The translations under genes and the position numbers were made by a program. Shown here piece after piece: positions 9,740-19,868 of a stretch of DNA of 64,000 bases. The stretch covers positions 101,717 through 165,716 of the forward strand of contig NZ_SELS01000016.1 in NCBI RefSeq assembly GCF_004197395.1. Direction: 5' to 3'. The first letter of the stretch is position 1, and every line of letters starts with the position of its first letter. Under the pieces are notes generated by a model, which saw only the letters and a program-made list of their open reading frames with translations, did no database searches and was not told the DNA's origin. Origin of the DNA: Paraburkholderia sp. UYCP14C (GTDB taxonomy: Bacteria > Pseudomonadota > Gammaproteobacteria > Burkholderiales > Burkholderiaceae).

Positions 9740-12220
9740 ATGTCCACGGAAATCCCAAGCCATGCTCGTGTCGTCATCATCGGCGGCGGCATCGTCGGTT
9801 GCTCGGTTGCGTGGCACCTGACGAAGCTGGGCTGGACCGACATCGTGCTGCTCGAACAGGGGCAACTGTCGTGCGGCACCACATGGCATGCGGCCGGTCT
9901 GGTGGGGCAGTTGCGGGCGCAGGAAAGCATGACCAAGCTGATCCGCTACTCGACGAAGCTTTACGCGGAGCTCGAGGCCGAGACGGGCCTCGCCACGGGC
10001 TGGAAGCAGTGCGGTTCGCTGTCGGTCGCGCGCACCGCCGAGCGCATGACCCAACTGAAACGCACGGCGGCAGTTGCCCGCGCCTACGGCGTGGCCTGCG
10101 ACGTCATCGGGCCGCGCGAGGCCGGCGAACTGTGGCCGGTGATGCGCACCGACGATCTGCTCGGCGCGGTCTGGCTGCCGGGCGACGGCAAGGCGAACCC
10201 CACCGATCTGACGCAGTCGCTCGCGCGCGGGGCACGCATGCGCGGCGCACGTGTCGTCGAAAATGTCCGCATCACGGCGGTGCAGACTCGTCCGACGCGC
10301 CAGGGCCGCGAGGCCTGCGGCGTCACATGGCGCCGCAAGGACGGCGCCGAAGGGACGCTGCAGGCGGAGATCGTCGTCAACTGCGCAGGCCAGTGGGCCA
10401 AGGCGGTCGGGCGGATGTGCGGCGTCACGGTGCCACTGCATTCGGCCGAGCACTACTACATCGTCACCGAGCCGATCGCCGGCGTGCATCGCGATCTGCC
10501 CGTGATGCGCGATCCGGACGGCTACATCTACTTCAAGGAGGAAGTGGGCGGCCTCGTGATGGGCGGCTTCGAGCCGAACGCGAAGCCGTGGGGCATGGCG
10601 GGCATCCCCGAGAACTTCGAGTTCCAGCTTTTGCCGGACGATTGGGATCAGTTCGAGATCCTGATGGAAAACGCGCTCGTGCGCGTGCCGGCGCTCGAAA
10701 CCGCGCAGGTCAGGCAGTTCTATAACGGGCCCGAATCGTTCACGCCGGACAACAACTTCATCCTTGGCGAAGCGCCGGAGTTGCGCCGCTTTTTCGTGGG
10801 CGCCGGGTTCAACTCGATGGGCATTGCGTCGGCGGGCGGCGCGGGCATGGCGCTCGCCGAGTGGATCGTCGCCGGCGAGCCGACCATGGACTTGTGGCCC
10901 GTCGATATCCGCCGCTTTGCGCGCTTCAACGGCAACGACACGTGGCTGCACGATCGTGTGAAGGAAACGCTCGGCCTGCACTACGCGATGCCGTGGCCCA
11001 ACCGCGAGCTCGATACGGCGCGGCCGTTCCGGCGCTCGCCTCTGTATGCGCTGCTGCGCGACGACGGCGCGTGCTTCGGCAGCAAGATGGGCTGGGAGCG
11101 CGCCAACTTTTTCGCCCCGAGCCCTGGGCAAGCGCGCATCGACTACGCGTTCGGCCAGCAGAACTGGTTGCCGTGGAGCGGCGCCGAGCATCGCGCGTGT
11201 CGCGAGCGCGTCGCGCTCTTCGACATGAGTTCGTTCGCGAAACTGCTGGTCAAGGGGCGCGACGCCGAAGCGGTGCTGCAAGGCATCGTAGCGAACGACG
11301 TCGCCGTGCCGGCCGGCACCACCGTCTACACCGGCGTGCTGAACGAGCGCGGCGGCTACGAATCCGACCTGACGCTGACCCGCCTCGCCGACGACCAGTA
11401 CCTGGTCGTGACGGGCTCGGCGCAGGCAACGCGCGACCTCGACTATCTGGAGAAGGCGATCGGGCCCGAGCGCCACTGCGTGCTGGTCGATGTCACGAGC
11501 CAGTACGCGGTGCTCGCGGTGATGGGGCCCCACGCTCGCGCGCTGTTGCAAAGCGTGTCGAAGGCGGACTGGAGCAACGGGGCGTTCCCGTTCGGCCAGA
11601 GCCGCGAAGTCGATATCGGCTATGCGACCGTGCGGGCAACGCGCCTCACCTACGTGGGCGAGTTGGGCTGGGAGTTGTACGTGCCGGTCGAATTCGCGGT
11701 CGGCGTCTATGAGACCTTGCACGGGGCCGGCAAGCCGCTCGGCCTCGTCAACGCCGGTTACTACGCGATCGAATCGCTGCGGATCGAGAAGGGCTATCGG
11801 GCATGGGGCCGCGAGCTTTCGCCGGACTGCAATCCGTTCGAGGCAGGCCTCGGGTTCGCCTGCAAGCTCGACAAGGACATCGCTTTCCGCGGTCGCAACG
11901 CGCTGCTGCGACTGCGCGACGCGCCGCTGCGACGGCGTGTCGTGACCCTGACGGCCGACGGCGCCGAACAGCTGATGCTATGGGGTGGCGAAGCGATCCT
12001 GCGCGACGGCAAGCCGGTGGGGGCGGTAACCTCTGCCGCGTTCGGGCATACCTTGCGATGTCCGGTCGCAATGGGTTTCGTGAGCCGTGCCGACGGTGTC
12101 GCCGATGCCGCGTGGCTCACGGAAGGCCGTTACACGATCGACGTGGCGGGCGAACAAGTGAGCGCAACCGTGCATCTGAAGGCGCCATACGATCCGCGAT
12201 CCGAACGCGTCAAAGGCTGA
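9740..12220 (+). CDS. FAD-dependent dimethylglycine/sarcosine dehydrogenase-like protein
   Basis: 826-residue flavoprotein. Domains in order: DAO-type FAD domain with the dinucleotide motif VVIIGGGIVGCS (about residues 12-23) and covalent-FAD region TTWHAAGLVGQ, an FAO_M-type linker (about 380-430), then an aminomethyltransferase (GcvT-like) domain and its C-terminal barrel (about 440-826). This is the layout of dimethylglycine and sarcosine dehydrogenases, which oxidise N-methyl groups and pass the one-carbon unit to tetrahydrofolate. The ATG at 9740 has GAGG upstream; extension to 9674 has no ribosome site. Divergent from the DeoR pair. The exact amine is unknown; N-methylated aminophosphonates are a speculative option given the neighbours. 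Confidence 0.82.
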   Translation: MSTEIPSHARVVIIGGGIVGCSVAWHLTKLGWTDIVLLEQGQLSCGTTWHAAGLVGQLRAQESMTKLIRYSTKLYAELEAETGLATGWKQCGSLSVARTAERMTQLKRTAAVARAYGVACDVIGPREAGELWPVMRTDDLLGAVWLPGDGKANPTDLTQSLARGARMRGARVVENVRITAVQTRPTRQGREACGVTWRRKDGAEGTLQAEIVVNCAGQWAKAVGRMCGVTVPLHSAEHYYIVTEPIAGVHRDLPVMRDPDGYIYFKEEVGGLVMGGFEPNAKPWGMAGIPENFEFQLLPDDWDQFEILMENALVRVPALETAQVRQFYNGPESFTPDNNFILGEAPELRRFFVGAGFNSMGIASAGGAGMALAEWIVAGEPTMDLWPVDIRRFARFNGNDTWLHDRVKETLGLHYAMPWPNRELDTARPFRRSPLYALLRDDGACFGSKMGWERANFFAPSPGQARIDYAFGQQNWLPWSGAEHRACRERVALFDMSSFAKLLVKGRDAEAVLQGIVANDVAVPAGTTVYTGVLNERGGYESDLTLTRLADDQYLVVTGSAQATRDLDYLEKAIGPERHCVLVDVTSQYAVLAVMGPHARALLQSVSKADWSNGAFPFGQSREVDIGYATVRATRLTYVGELGWELYVPVEFAVGVYETLHGAGKPLGLVNAGYYAIESLRIEKGYRAWGRELSPDCNPFEAGLGFACKLDKDIAFRGRNALLRLRDAPLRRRVVTLTADGAEQLMLWGGEAILRDGKPVGAVTSAAFGHTLRCPVAMGFVSRADGVADAAWLTEGRYTIDVAGEQVSATVHLKAPYDPRSERVKG

Positions 12221-12434
12221 AGGGACCGACCTGACGGATGCGCTCGGCGCAGCGCGAGCCTTGCGGCGCATGCGCGATGCGGTGCACACCTCGGGCGTCC
12301 GGTTTTGCGCGTCGATTTCAGTCGCGCTTTTGAACTAGACTTGGAAATCAGGGTGTGCGGGGATTTCGCCACGCACGCGATCATCAGCGCTCGCCTTATT
12401 GGTGAGACGAAAATCTGGAACCGGAGTGTTAGTC

Positions 12435-13265
12435 ATGAGCGAACCGTGCATCATCTCCGTTGCGATCACCGGCTCAGTTCCCCGCAAGAAGGACAATCCG
12501 GCGGTGCCGGTCACGATCCCCGAGCAGGTTGAAAGCACGCACGAAGCGTACGAAGCCGGAGCGACCCTCGTTCATCTGCACGTGCGTGACGAACAGGAGA
12601 ACTCGAGTTCCGACCGGTCGAGTTTCGCCGCTCTCCAGGACGGCATCCGCAAGCACTGCCCCGACATCATCATCCAGTTTTCGACGGGCGGCCGTGGCCG
12701 TTCGTTCGAGCAACGCGGCGCGATGCTCGACCTGCGCCCGGATATGGCATCGCTCGCAACGGGTTCGGTCAATTTTCCGACTACGGTCTATGAGAATCCG
12801 CCGGACTTCGTGCGAGCGCTTGCGAAAACGATGCTCGACTACGATGTCAAACCGGAGATCGAGATCTTCGATCTGGCGATGCTGTACAGCACGGCGGATC
12901 TCGTCCAGCAAGGGCTGCTGAAGTCACCCGTGCATGTTCAGTTCGTGATGGGCGTAAAGAATGCACTGCCTGCTCGACGCGAGATTCTCGAGTTCGAGGT
13001 CCAGCAACTGAAGGCGATCTTGCCGGATGCAACATGGACCGCTGCGGGTATCGGACGGCATCAGTTGGAAGTCAATCATTGGACGCTCGAGATGGGCGGG
13101 CACTGCCGCACCGGTCTCGAAGACAACGTGCGGTGGGACAAGGACACGCTGGCGAAGAGCAATGCGCAACTGGTTGAACGGGTGGCCTCGTTGTGTGGCG
13201 ACTATGGCCGGCCGGTGGCAACTGCTGCGCAAGCGCGTGAGATGCTGGGTCTTCCGGCCATGTAA
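12435..13265 (+). CDS. Beta-keto acid cleavage enzyme (BKACE, DUF849)
   Basis: 276-residue zinc enzyme of the BKACE family, which condenses a beta-keto acid with acetyl-CoA to give acetoacetate and a new acyl-CoA. The first metal motif HLHVRD is at about residues 45-50; the C-terminal MGGHCRTGLEDN motif (about 228-239) is also diagnostic. The start at 12435 gives the typical opening EPCIISVAITGSV and has GGAG upstream. It follows the FAD oxidoreductase in the same direction after 214 bp. Substrates in the family include 3-keto-5-aminohexanoate and dehydrocarnitine; which applies here cannot be read from the sequence. Confidence 0.88.
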   Translation: MSEPCIISVAITGSVPRKKDNPAVPVTIPEQVESTHEAYEAGATLVHLHVRDEQENSSSDRSSFAALQDGIRKHCPDIIIQFSTGGRGRSFEQRGAMLDLRPDMASLATGSVNFPTTVYENPPDFVRALAKTMLDYDVKPEIEIFDLAMLYSTADLVQQGLLKSPVHVQFVMGVKNALPARREILEFEVQQLKAILPDATWTAAGIGRHQLEVNHWTLEMGGHCRTGLEDNVRWDKDTLAKSNAQLVERVASLCGDYGRPVATAAQAREMLGLPAM

Positions 13266-13370
13266 GACGGGCTTATCGTCATGCTTAGGCGTTCGGTCGC
13301 GTTCCCCCGTCTGGCCACACCGGCATTTCGGGCGATCGCGGCCAACGACCCGTTTGGGCTATCCGACTTC

Positions 13371-13404
13371 TGATCAGGTCAGCTTGAATGGCTTGACCTG
13401 ATCA
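13371..13404. repeat. Inverted repeat between convergent genes
   Basis: TGATCAGGTCAGC (13371-13383) and GCTTGACCTGATCA (13391-13404) can pair with one bulged base around a 7-nt loop. It lies between the BKACE stop and the stop of the small minus-strand gene. It may be a bidirectional terminator, but no T-tract follows, so it could also be a binding site. Confidence 0.4.
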
Positions 13405-13407
13405 GGT

Positions 13408-13665
13408 CTACGGCTTGGTCCAGACCTCTTTCCAACACATCACGAAATTGCCGTGAGGGTCCCGCGACACCGCTCCCTCGACAGGACAAGCGTTGCCCGT
13501 GAGTGCGGGGCCGTAGTGAGCGACCTGTCGATCCGCGTCGGCAAGTGCATCGGCGGGTACCCGGCCCCAGATCGACAGACTGGCAAATACGCCGACACAT
13601 CCAACCAGTATCACGACCGTCCGTTTCAAGCGGGGTGAGGGGCTGGCGACAAAATCAAATGGCAT
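13408..13665 (-). CDS. Small membrane-anchored or secreted hypothetical protein
   Basis: 85-residue protein, not recognised. One hydrophobic segment (about residues 14-34, RTVVILVGCVGVFASLSI) suggests a signal anchor or signal peptide. A short polar region with two cysteines follows (NACPVEGAV and NFVMCWKEVW). The ATG at 13665 is preceded by GAGG at 8 nt; the TTG at 13677 is less likely. No obvious operon partner, since the next gene on this strand starts about 1.3 kb away. Confidence 0.45.
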   Translation of the reverse strand: MPFDFVASPSPRLKRTVVILVGCVGVFASLSIWGRVPADALADADRQVAHYGPALTGNACPVEGAVSRDPHGNFVMCWKEVWTKP

Positions 13666-13813
13666 GGGGAACCTCAATTCGCGGTGGACCTATGAGCGGT
13701 CTTATCGGCATGAGTTTCCGAAACCGGAGACCTCCATGTGAATTTTTTTTGACCCGGTCATGTGGGAGCGATAAACGCCAGGTCGAAACGATCCATGCAG
13801 CATCAGACTCGAA

Positions 13814-14977
13814 CTACGGCCGGCCGGTCACGCGCTGCACCATCGCGTAGAGCACCGACATCTGCAAGCCGCTCTTGAGTGCGTAGTTCGGGTCGTATTG
13901 ATTGGAGTAGCCCCACCAGTCGAAGCATGCATTGGGGTTGGTCGGTCCCGGCGCGGACGACGCGATCGTGTCGGGATACACCACCACGAGTTTGTTCGTG
14001 TCGGCCCACTCGTTGATACCGGCCTCGGCGACCCAGCGGTTTCCGATCAGCGACGCCTGCTGCAGACAGCCGTGCAGAGCGAGCACGAAGCCGCACCTGT
14101 CGCCTTGCGCGCAGGCTTTGGGAACGAAGACGCTGCCCGTCGAACTCATCGACAGGTTGGGGGACGCCCCGAATTCCGTTTGATCGAATGAATACAGCGT
14201 GCCCGACAGCTTGCCGTTGTTGCGCGGTTTCAATCGGCCGACGAACATCGTCAGCCACGTTTCTACCGAATCGTAGGCTGCGCCATTGGCGAGGCAGCGG
14301 ATCATGTAGGGACTGCCGAGCGTGCCGCATGCAAGCTCGCCGTCAGGCGATTCCCAACCGTGCTCGGCGGGAAACGCATTGTCAAAACGAACGTTGGCGC
14401 CATAACGCAGGTACTCGGCGTCGAGGTCGGCCATCTCGAGCGGATTGACGACCTCGTCTTGCGTGCCGGACCACAGGTAGACCGGCTGTCCACGCAGATT
14501 CGTCGCCCGGTCGATGGTTCCTAGGGACGACTGCGTGTCCAGGTACGCCTCTGATGTCGTCCGCGTGCTGTTGTACGACGCCTGGTTAGTCGGCAGCGTC
14601 AAGCCGCCACAGTTTGTCAAAGCTGTCGCGGCGCCTCCGGTGCCTGCACACCAGTACACCCCGCCGGCGTAAACCGCGGCACCCTTGAACGTCGAAGAGT
14701 GGGCCACGTGCATCTGCACTGCCGCGAAACCGCCAGACGAGATACCCGCGACGAACACCTTCGTCGGGTCGATCTGGTAGCGCTGGAGCTTCACGATTCG
14801 GGAAGAGGCCGCATTGTCGTTCGCCGCCGGGTTCGAGGCGGCGGCCAAAGTCTTTGCCGATGATTTCGAGGCATCGACGTTGGTGCCGGCCGAATCGCCA
14901 CCACCTCCGCACCCGGCAAGTCCGATCGCCAGTACACATGCCAGCGCTGATCGCAGCCCTGAAGCCTTCGTCATCAT
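13814..14977 (-). CDS. Type 2 PHB-depolymerase-like lipoprotein
   Basis: 387-residue secreted hydrolase with a lipoprotein signal (LAGC, lipidated Cys23). The lipase box G78-I-S80-S-G82 lies close to the mature N-terminus, while the oxyanion motif LALHGC comes late (about residue 310). This permuted order defines the type 2 catalytic domain of short-chain PHA depolymerases. No linker or polymer-binding domain is visible, so it may act on soluble hydroxybutyrate oligomers or on polymer at the cell surface. AGGAG precedes the double ATG. The repeated Gly run after the lipid Cys is a typical flexible tether. A related esterase role is possible. Confidence 0.75.
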   Translation of the reverse strand: MMTKASGLRSALACVLAIGLAGCGGGGDSAGTNVDASKSSAKTLAAASNPAANDNAASSRIVKLQRYQIDPTKVFVAGISSGGFAAVQMHVAHSSTFKGAAVYAGGVYWCAGTGGAATALTNCGGLTLPTNQASYNSTRTTSEAYLDTQSSLGTIDRATNLRGQPVYLWSGTQDEVVNPLEMADLDAEYLRYGANVRFDNAFPAEHGWESPDGELACGTLGSPYMIRCLANGAAYDSVETWLTMFVGRLKPRNNGKLSGTLYSFDQTEFGASPNLSMSSTGSVFVPKACAQGDRCGFVLALHGCLQQASLIGNRWVAEAGINEWADTNKLVVVYPDTIASSAPGPTNPNACFDWWGYSNQYDPNYALKSGLQMSVLYAMVQRVTGRP

Positions 14978-15235
14978 TGTCGTCTCCTCGTCGGAGCACC
15001 CGGCGATACCTGGGCCGCAGCAATAATCGCTCCCGCGGCAAGGGCAATCCTAAGCCACGCGTACGGAGTTAATACGGGCTGGTCGGAGAATTTTTTGCTG
15101 CGCGCGAAGCGAGAGGATTTCTGCATGCGTGAGGGACCGACTCTACTCCTCGTGGCTTGAGTAGCGCGGCGCGTTCGAGATCATGCGCCGGCTTTGCACG
15201 CAGGGCAGGCGGCCCCTCAAAGGCAGCGCGGCGGC

Positions 15236-15652
15236 CTAGGACCAATGCGTTTGGTAAAGGATCTTGCAAACCTGGCCAAGATACTGGTTCCAGACGCAGA
15301 TCTTCTTGTAGGGTCCTTGCTGGCTCGAACATGCGGCCGACATGGTGGCCATCAAGGTCTTGACGTCATCGGGTCCATGCAGTTCGACCTTGCTATCGTC
15401 AGCCATGGTGACCGTCACCCTGAAGCCGAGTTTCGCGAGGTTGGACAGCGCCGCACCCGGGTTCTTGCCCGCTTCGGGATACAGCTCGCCGAGGCGCGCG
15501 ACCATCGTCAGTGCCGCTAAGTCCAGTGACTCGTTTACTTCGATCACCTGCTCTTGCGGCGGCGGGTCACCACCATGAATCGCCAACCACAATGCCATCA
15601 GCCAGCCGGCATCCAGCGCATGACCTAGTTTCTGTATTTCGCTTGCGTTCAT
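15236..15652 (-). CDS. Hypothetical protein
   Basis: 138-residue soluble-looking protein, not recognised. It is predicted mostly helical, with a tryptophan-rich start (DAGWLMALWLAIHGG), a proline run (GDPPPQEQ) and three cysteines near the C-terminus (AACSSQQ, KKICVW, GQVCKIL). The ATG at 15652 has GAGGAG upstream at 7 nt; the longer start at 15709 has none. Codon use looks genuine. It stands alone, about 260 bp upstream of the PHB-depolymerase-like gene on the same strand. Confidence 0.55.
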   Translation of the reverse strand: MNASEIQKLGHALDAGWLMALWLAIHGGDPPPQEQVIEVNESLDLAALTMVARLGELYPEAGKNPGAALSNLAKLGFRVTVTMADDSKVELHGPDDVKTLMATMSAACSSQQGPYKKICVWNQYLGQVCKILYQTHWS

Positions 15653-16072
15653 TCCATTGCTCCTCTCGACCCTCGAGCCGATGTTTGATGCACCTTCCTG
15701 CAAAGCCATTCACGTATTCACTGGATCGGTGTCGTGTGAAGGCGGGCGACCCATGCGCAAGAGTGGCCATCCCCGAGGATGGTTGACGCAAACAGGTTCC
15801 CCACGTCAAACGACATGACGTTCTCCTTCCTGAGGGCGAGCCTCGCAATGGGTTGTCCCTGCAGTCGCTGCTACCAAAGCTTGCCCGGTGGGGGCGAGGT
15901 AGCCCACTCCGCATCGACAGCGGCTGCATGAGCGCCTAAGACGCGCGTGAGATCGCGCCAGGTGCCAAGTGTTAAACGAGCAGCATCAAACTGGATTGAA
16001 TCGTGCGTGGTCGGCAGCGCACGGCACGGCCGCCTGCCAGACTGCAGTCGATCAATCACGCCGACGGGTCGT
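15653..16072. other. Gap without a supported gene
   Basis: 420 bp between the hypothetical gene and the glycosidase end. Overlapping short open frames lack ribosome sites and coherent codon use. The only structure I see is the hairpin CCATCC-CCGA-GGATGG at 15767-15782. Confidence 0.5.
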
Positions 16073-18839
16073 CTATCGCGCCATCGTGGGGAGCGCGTGT
16101 TCGGCTGCCGGCGCGGCCGCACGCGCGCTTTCGCTCGTGACATCGGACGCCACGTGGGCCAGCTTCATCAGGCGTGGCTGAAGCAGCAGCGCGACCAGAC
16201 CGCTCCAGCCCGTCTGATGCGAAGCGCCGACACCGCGTCCGTCGTCGCCGTGAAAGTACTCGTGGAACAGCACGAGATCGGACGAACGCGGGTCGGCCTG
16301 CAACTGCGGATAAGCGGCCATCACGGGCCGCATGCCGTGCTCGTCCTTCAGAAACAGCGTGGTGACACGCCGCGCGAGACCGTCGGCGATCTCGCTGAGC
16401 GAGCACCGGTTGCCCGATCCCGTCGGATATTCGATGCGGAACTCGTCACCGTAGTAGCGATGGAATTCATACAGCGATTCGATCAGCAGATAGTTGACGG
16501 GCATCCACACGGGGCCGCGCCAGTTCGAATTGCCGCCGAATACGCGCGAATCCGATTCGGCCGGCTGGTACTCGATGCACACATGCGCGCCGCCATGATC
16601 GAACTCGTACGGTGCGTCGCGATGCACACGCGACAGCGCGCGCACGCCGTGCTGGGACAGAAATTCGTCTTCGTCGAGCGCGCGGCGCAACAGTGCCGTC
16701 ATCCGGTATCCGCGCAACAGCGACAGCAGGGTAGTGTTGCCCTTGCCGGGTTCGGTCCAGCGCGACACGAGTTTGGCCAGATTCGGCCGGTGATCGAGAA
16801 ACCACGCGAGCCGCTCTCGCAGGCCCGGCAGGTGGCCGTAGATCCGGTCTTCGAGCACATGCACGGCGAACAGCGGAATCAGGCCGACGATCGAGCGAAC
16901 GCGCATCGGCACACGGGTTCCGTCCGGAAGATGCAGCACGTCATAGAAGAATTCGTCGTGGCCATCCCATAGCCCGGTCCTGCAACCCTCGCTGCAACCG
17001 ACGGCTTCCGCGATATACAGGAAGTGTTCGAAGAACTTCACCGCGATTTCGACGTACGAGTCGTTGGTCATCGCGAGCTCGAGTCCGATCTGCATCAGGT
17101 CGAGCGCGTACGAGGCCATCCAGGCGGTGCCGTCGGCCTGGTCGATGCGGCCGCCGGTCGGCAGCGGGGAAGAGCGGTCGAAGATGCCGACGTTGTCGAG
17201 CCCGAGAAAGCCGCCCTGGAAGATGTTGCGATCCTCAGCGTCCTTGCGGTTGACCCACCACGAAAAATTCAGCAGCAGCTTGTGGAACATCACTTCGAGA
17301 AACTGGTGGTCGCCGACGCCTGTGATTTCGCGGTCGAGTTCGTACACGCGCCATGTGGCCCATGCATGAACGGGCGGATTCGCGTCGCCGAATGCCCATT
17401 CGTAGGCGGGCAACTGCCCGTTCGGATGCATGTAGCGTTCCTTCACGAGCAACAGCAACTGCTTCTTCGCGAAGTCGGGATCCATCATCGCGAACGCGGC
17501 GGCATGAAACGCGAGATCCCACGACGCGTACCACGGGTACTCCCACTTGTCTGGCATCGAGACGACGTCGCCGTTGCACATATGCCGCCAGTCGGCGTTG
17601 CGCCCGTGCCGGCGTCCTTTCGGCGGCTTCGGCTGACCGGGGTCGCCGTCATGCCAGCGCGTCACGTCGAACTGGTAATACTGCTTCGTCCAGAGCATGC
17701 CGGCGAGGGCCTGGCGTTGCACGAGCCGCGCATCGGCATCGCCGATGTCGTGCTGGAGCGCCGCGTAGAACTCGTCGGCCTCCGCGATCCGGCGCGCGAA
17801 CAGTGCTTCGAAGTCGAGCGGCACGTCGTCGCGTCCGATTCCCGGCTGCGCGGCAGAACGCCAACGCAGATACAGCACCGCGCGCTCGTGCGGCGCGAGC
17901 GGCAGCGCCACATGCGCGGCGACGCGGGTGCCCGCGTCGCGGCGGATCGCCTGCTCGTCGCGATCGACGAGGTAATCGTTGAAGCCATCCTTGAACGGGC
18001 CTTCGCGGGCGATGCCGAAAATGCGCCGCACGTTGGTCTCGTTTTCGCAGAAGAGCCATTCGATCGGCTGCGGCGCCGAGGCCGTGACGATCATCGTACC
18101 GAGCGCGGGATTGTGCGCGATCACGCGCTCGCCTTCGGCGGAATCCGGCTCGAGCCTGAGCGACGGCTTGCCGGGCTTGCCTGACCACGCCCAGCGGTTG
18201 CGCGCCCAGAAGAGCGGCAGCGCATGCAGGGTCGCGTGCTCATCCGCGCGATTCTCGACGGTGACGCGCATCACGATGTCGTCCGGTGTGTGCTTCGCGT
18301 ACTCGACCCAGACGTCGAAATAACGGTCGTTGTCGAACACGCCCGTATCGAGGATTTCGTATCCGGGCTGATCGGCGCCGCGCCGTCCGTTTTCGTCGAT
18401 CAGATCCTGATACGGGTACGCATCGTGCGGGTACTTGTACAGCATCTTCATGTACGAATGCGTCGGCGTGCCGTCGACGTAAAAGTAAAGCTCTTTCACG
18501 TCCTCGCCGTGATTGCCTTGCGCATTGGTCAAGCCGAACAGCCGCTCCTTCAGGATGCGGTCGCGCCCGTTCCAGAGCGCGAGCGACACGCACCAGTCGA
18601 GCGGGTCGTTGCCGAATCCGGCAATGCCGTCCTCGCCCCAGCGGTACATGCGGCTGCGCGCGTGATCGTGGGGGAAATAGTCCCAGGCGGTTCCGTAGTC
18701 GCTGTAGTCTTCGCGAACCGTGCCCCACTGCCGGTCGCTCAGATAAGGGCCCCCAGCGGCGCCAGCAGTCCAGCTCCGGGCCATGCAGACGGACCCCTTC
18801 CTTCGTACGGAGCAGATCGTTTGCGTGTAGCGATGACAT
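16073..18839 (-). CDS. MGH1-like / GH63-type glycoside hydrolase, frameshifted near the 5' end
   Basis: About 920 residues of a large alpha-toroid glycosidase related to mannosylglycerate hydrolase and GH63 glucosidases. Recognisable segments include TVREDYSDYGTAWDYFPHDH, RYRWGEDG-like RMYRWGEDG, LKERLFGLTNAQGNHGEDV and GNSNWRGPVWMPVN. The likely start is the ATG at 18839, with GGGAGG just upstream; that frame reads to ELDCWRRWGP, then breaks at a five-C run (plus-strand 18750-18754). The main frame takes over at GPYLSDRQW. Removing one base from the run would rejoin the two parts exactly as expected for the family. It could be a sequencing error, a phase-variable tract or a real lesion. The longer in-frame opening up to 18895 is not convincing. 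Confidence 0.72.
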
Positions 18840-19171
18840 GTGACCTCCCGATCTGGTCGACTGTCGAACACGTTCGGTGCGTGAGCGCCGCCCATCCTGT
18901 CAGGCGTGCGTCACCGGGCGGTAATCTGCATGATAGGCGTCGTTTGGCCTCGTTGCGGTCGGGCCGAGTGCATCGAAGCCGCCGAAACGACGATGCGGAT
19001 CCACGATTCGCACCGACCGGCGATGGGGCGGGATCTCGCGGCGCAATGGGCCGGCATCGCGCCGGAACCGATCGTCGGGCGTCAGACCGTGCCCGGATAT
19101 CGAAGCGCGTGCCTGTTCCGGTATCTGAAGCCGCAGGTATCGCTCACCGGACCGCCTGCGCGGCAGCCGGA
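18840..19171. other. Gap without a supported gene
   Basis: 332 bp between the glycosidase start and the SET gene end. A plus-strand frame across it has no ribosome site and no recognisable content. It probably carries the glycosidase promoter, though I found no strong -35/-10 pair. Confidence 0.4.
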
Positions 19172-19621
19172 TTACGCTGGCTCGGTATCGTTGCCGAGCA
19201 TGGAGTGACGGCAGGCCGCAGCGCCGCAATGACAGACGTACTGGATGCGGATTTCGTCGGTGATCGCGCCATCGACCGACAGACCGTAGTCGATGAAAAG
19301 CTCTTCGCCGGGTGCAATAGCGGCGAGCGCATGAATGAACACACGCTCGCCATTCTCGATCGCTTCGCAGTTGGGGGCGCACGCATGGTTCAGGAAGCGG
19401 GCGCTGTTGCCGCCCCGGCTGCCGTCGATTACTCGGCCGTCGGACAGACCGAACACGAACGTATGACCCGCCTCGGCTCGCTGACGGGCGGCGGCGCGCC
19501 GCCAGCTAGTCAATTCGCCCTTGTATTCGATGACCCGTTCGCCTGGCGCGATCGGCTGTAGCGCGAACAGTCCCATGCCATGTACCGGAGAGCGTCGTGC
19601 GGTGATGCGTCGCAATCGCAT
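19172..19621 (-). CDS. SET domain protein-lysine methyltransferase-like protein
   Basis: 149-residue protein consisting almost only of a SET domain. Conserved parts are GMGLFALQPIAPGE (N-terminal SET), the RFLNHACAPNCEA motif (equivalent to NHSCxPN, S-adenosylmethionine and catalysis) and GEELFIDYG (ELxxDY). A post-SET-like cysteine cluster CHCGAAACR follows near the C-terminus. The family methylates lysines; bacterial targets are mostly unknown. The ATG at 19621 has AAGGAAA upstream, while the longer start at 19714 lacks one. Stands alone between unrelated units. Confidence 0.8.
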   Translation of the reverse strand: MRLRRITARRSPVHGMGLFALQPIAPGERVIEYKGELTSWRRAAARQRAEAGHTFVFGLSDGRVIDGSRGGNSARFLNHACAPNCEAIENGERVFIHALAAIAPGEELFIDYGLSVDGAITDEIRIQYVCHCGAAACRHSMLGNDTEPA

Positions 19622-19868
19622 GGTGTCGTTTCCTTCGGGTGCGTCGGTCGTCGAGCGTGGTGGATGGGCGATCCGAAGCATATCGCCACGGTCGCTGCCG
19701 TTCAACGTCTTCATTAAGATATCGCAACTAACTGTCTAGTTTTTACGCGACCCCGCATTCCGGCTTCGCCGCACCCCTACTAACCAGAGGCGACCAGGTC
19801 GATTTGTCGTCGCCGGGCTCCGCGCCGCACGCGCGGATCGATCGCGTCACGCCGGCATCAGAGCCGGC

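Noticed and set aside
9494-11722. A 742-codon open frame on the minus strand opposite the FAD oxidoreductase
   Set aside because: It is antisense to a protein with clear domains, has no ribosome site and an Arg/His/Ala-rich composition typical of GC-rich shadow frames.
13371-13404. Inverted repeat as a classical rho-independent terminator
   Set aside because: The stem is good, but no run of T follows on either strand, so I kept it only as an inverted repeat.
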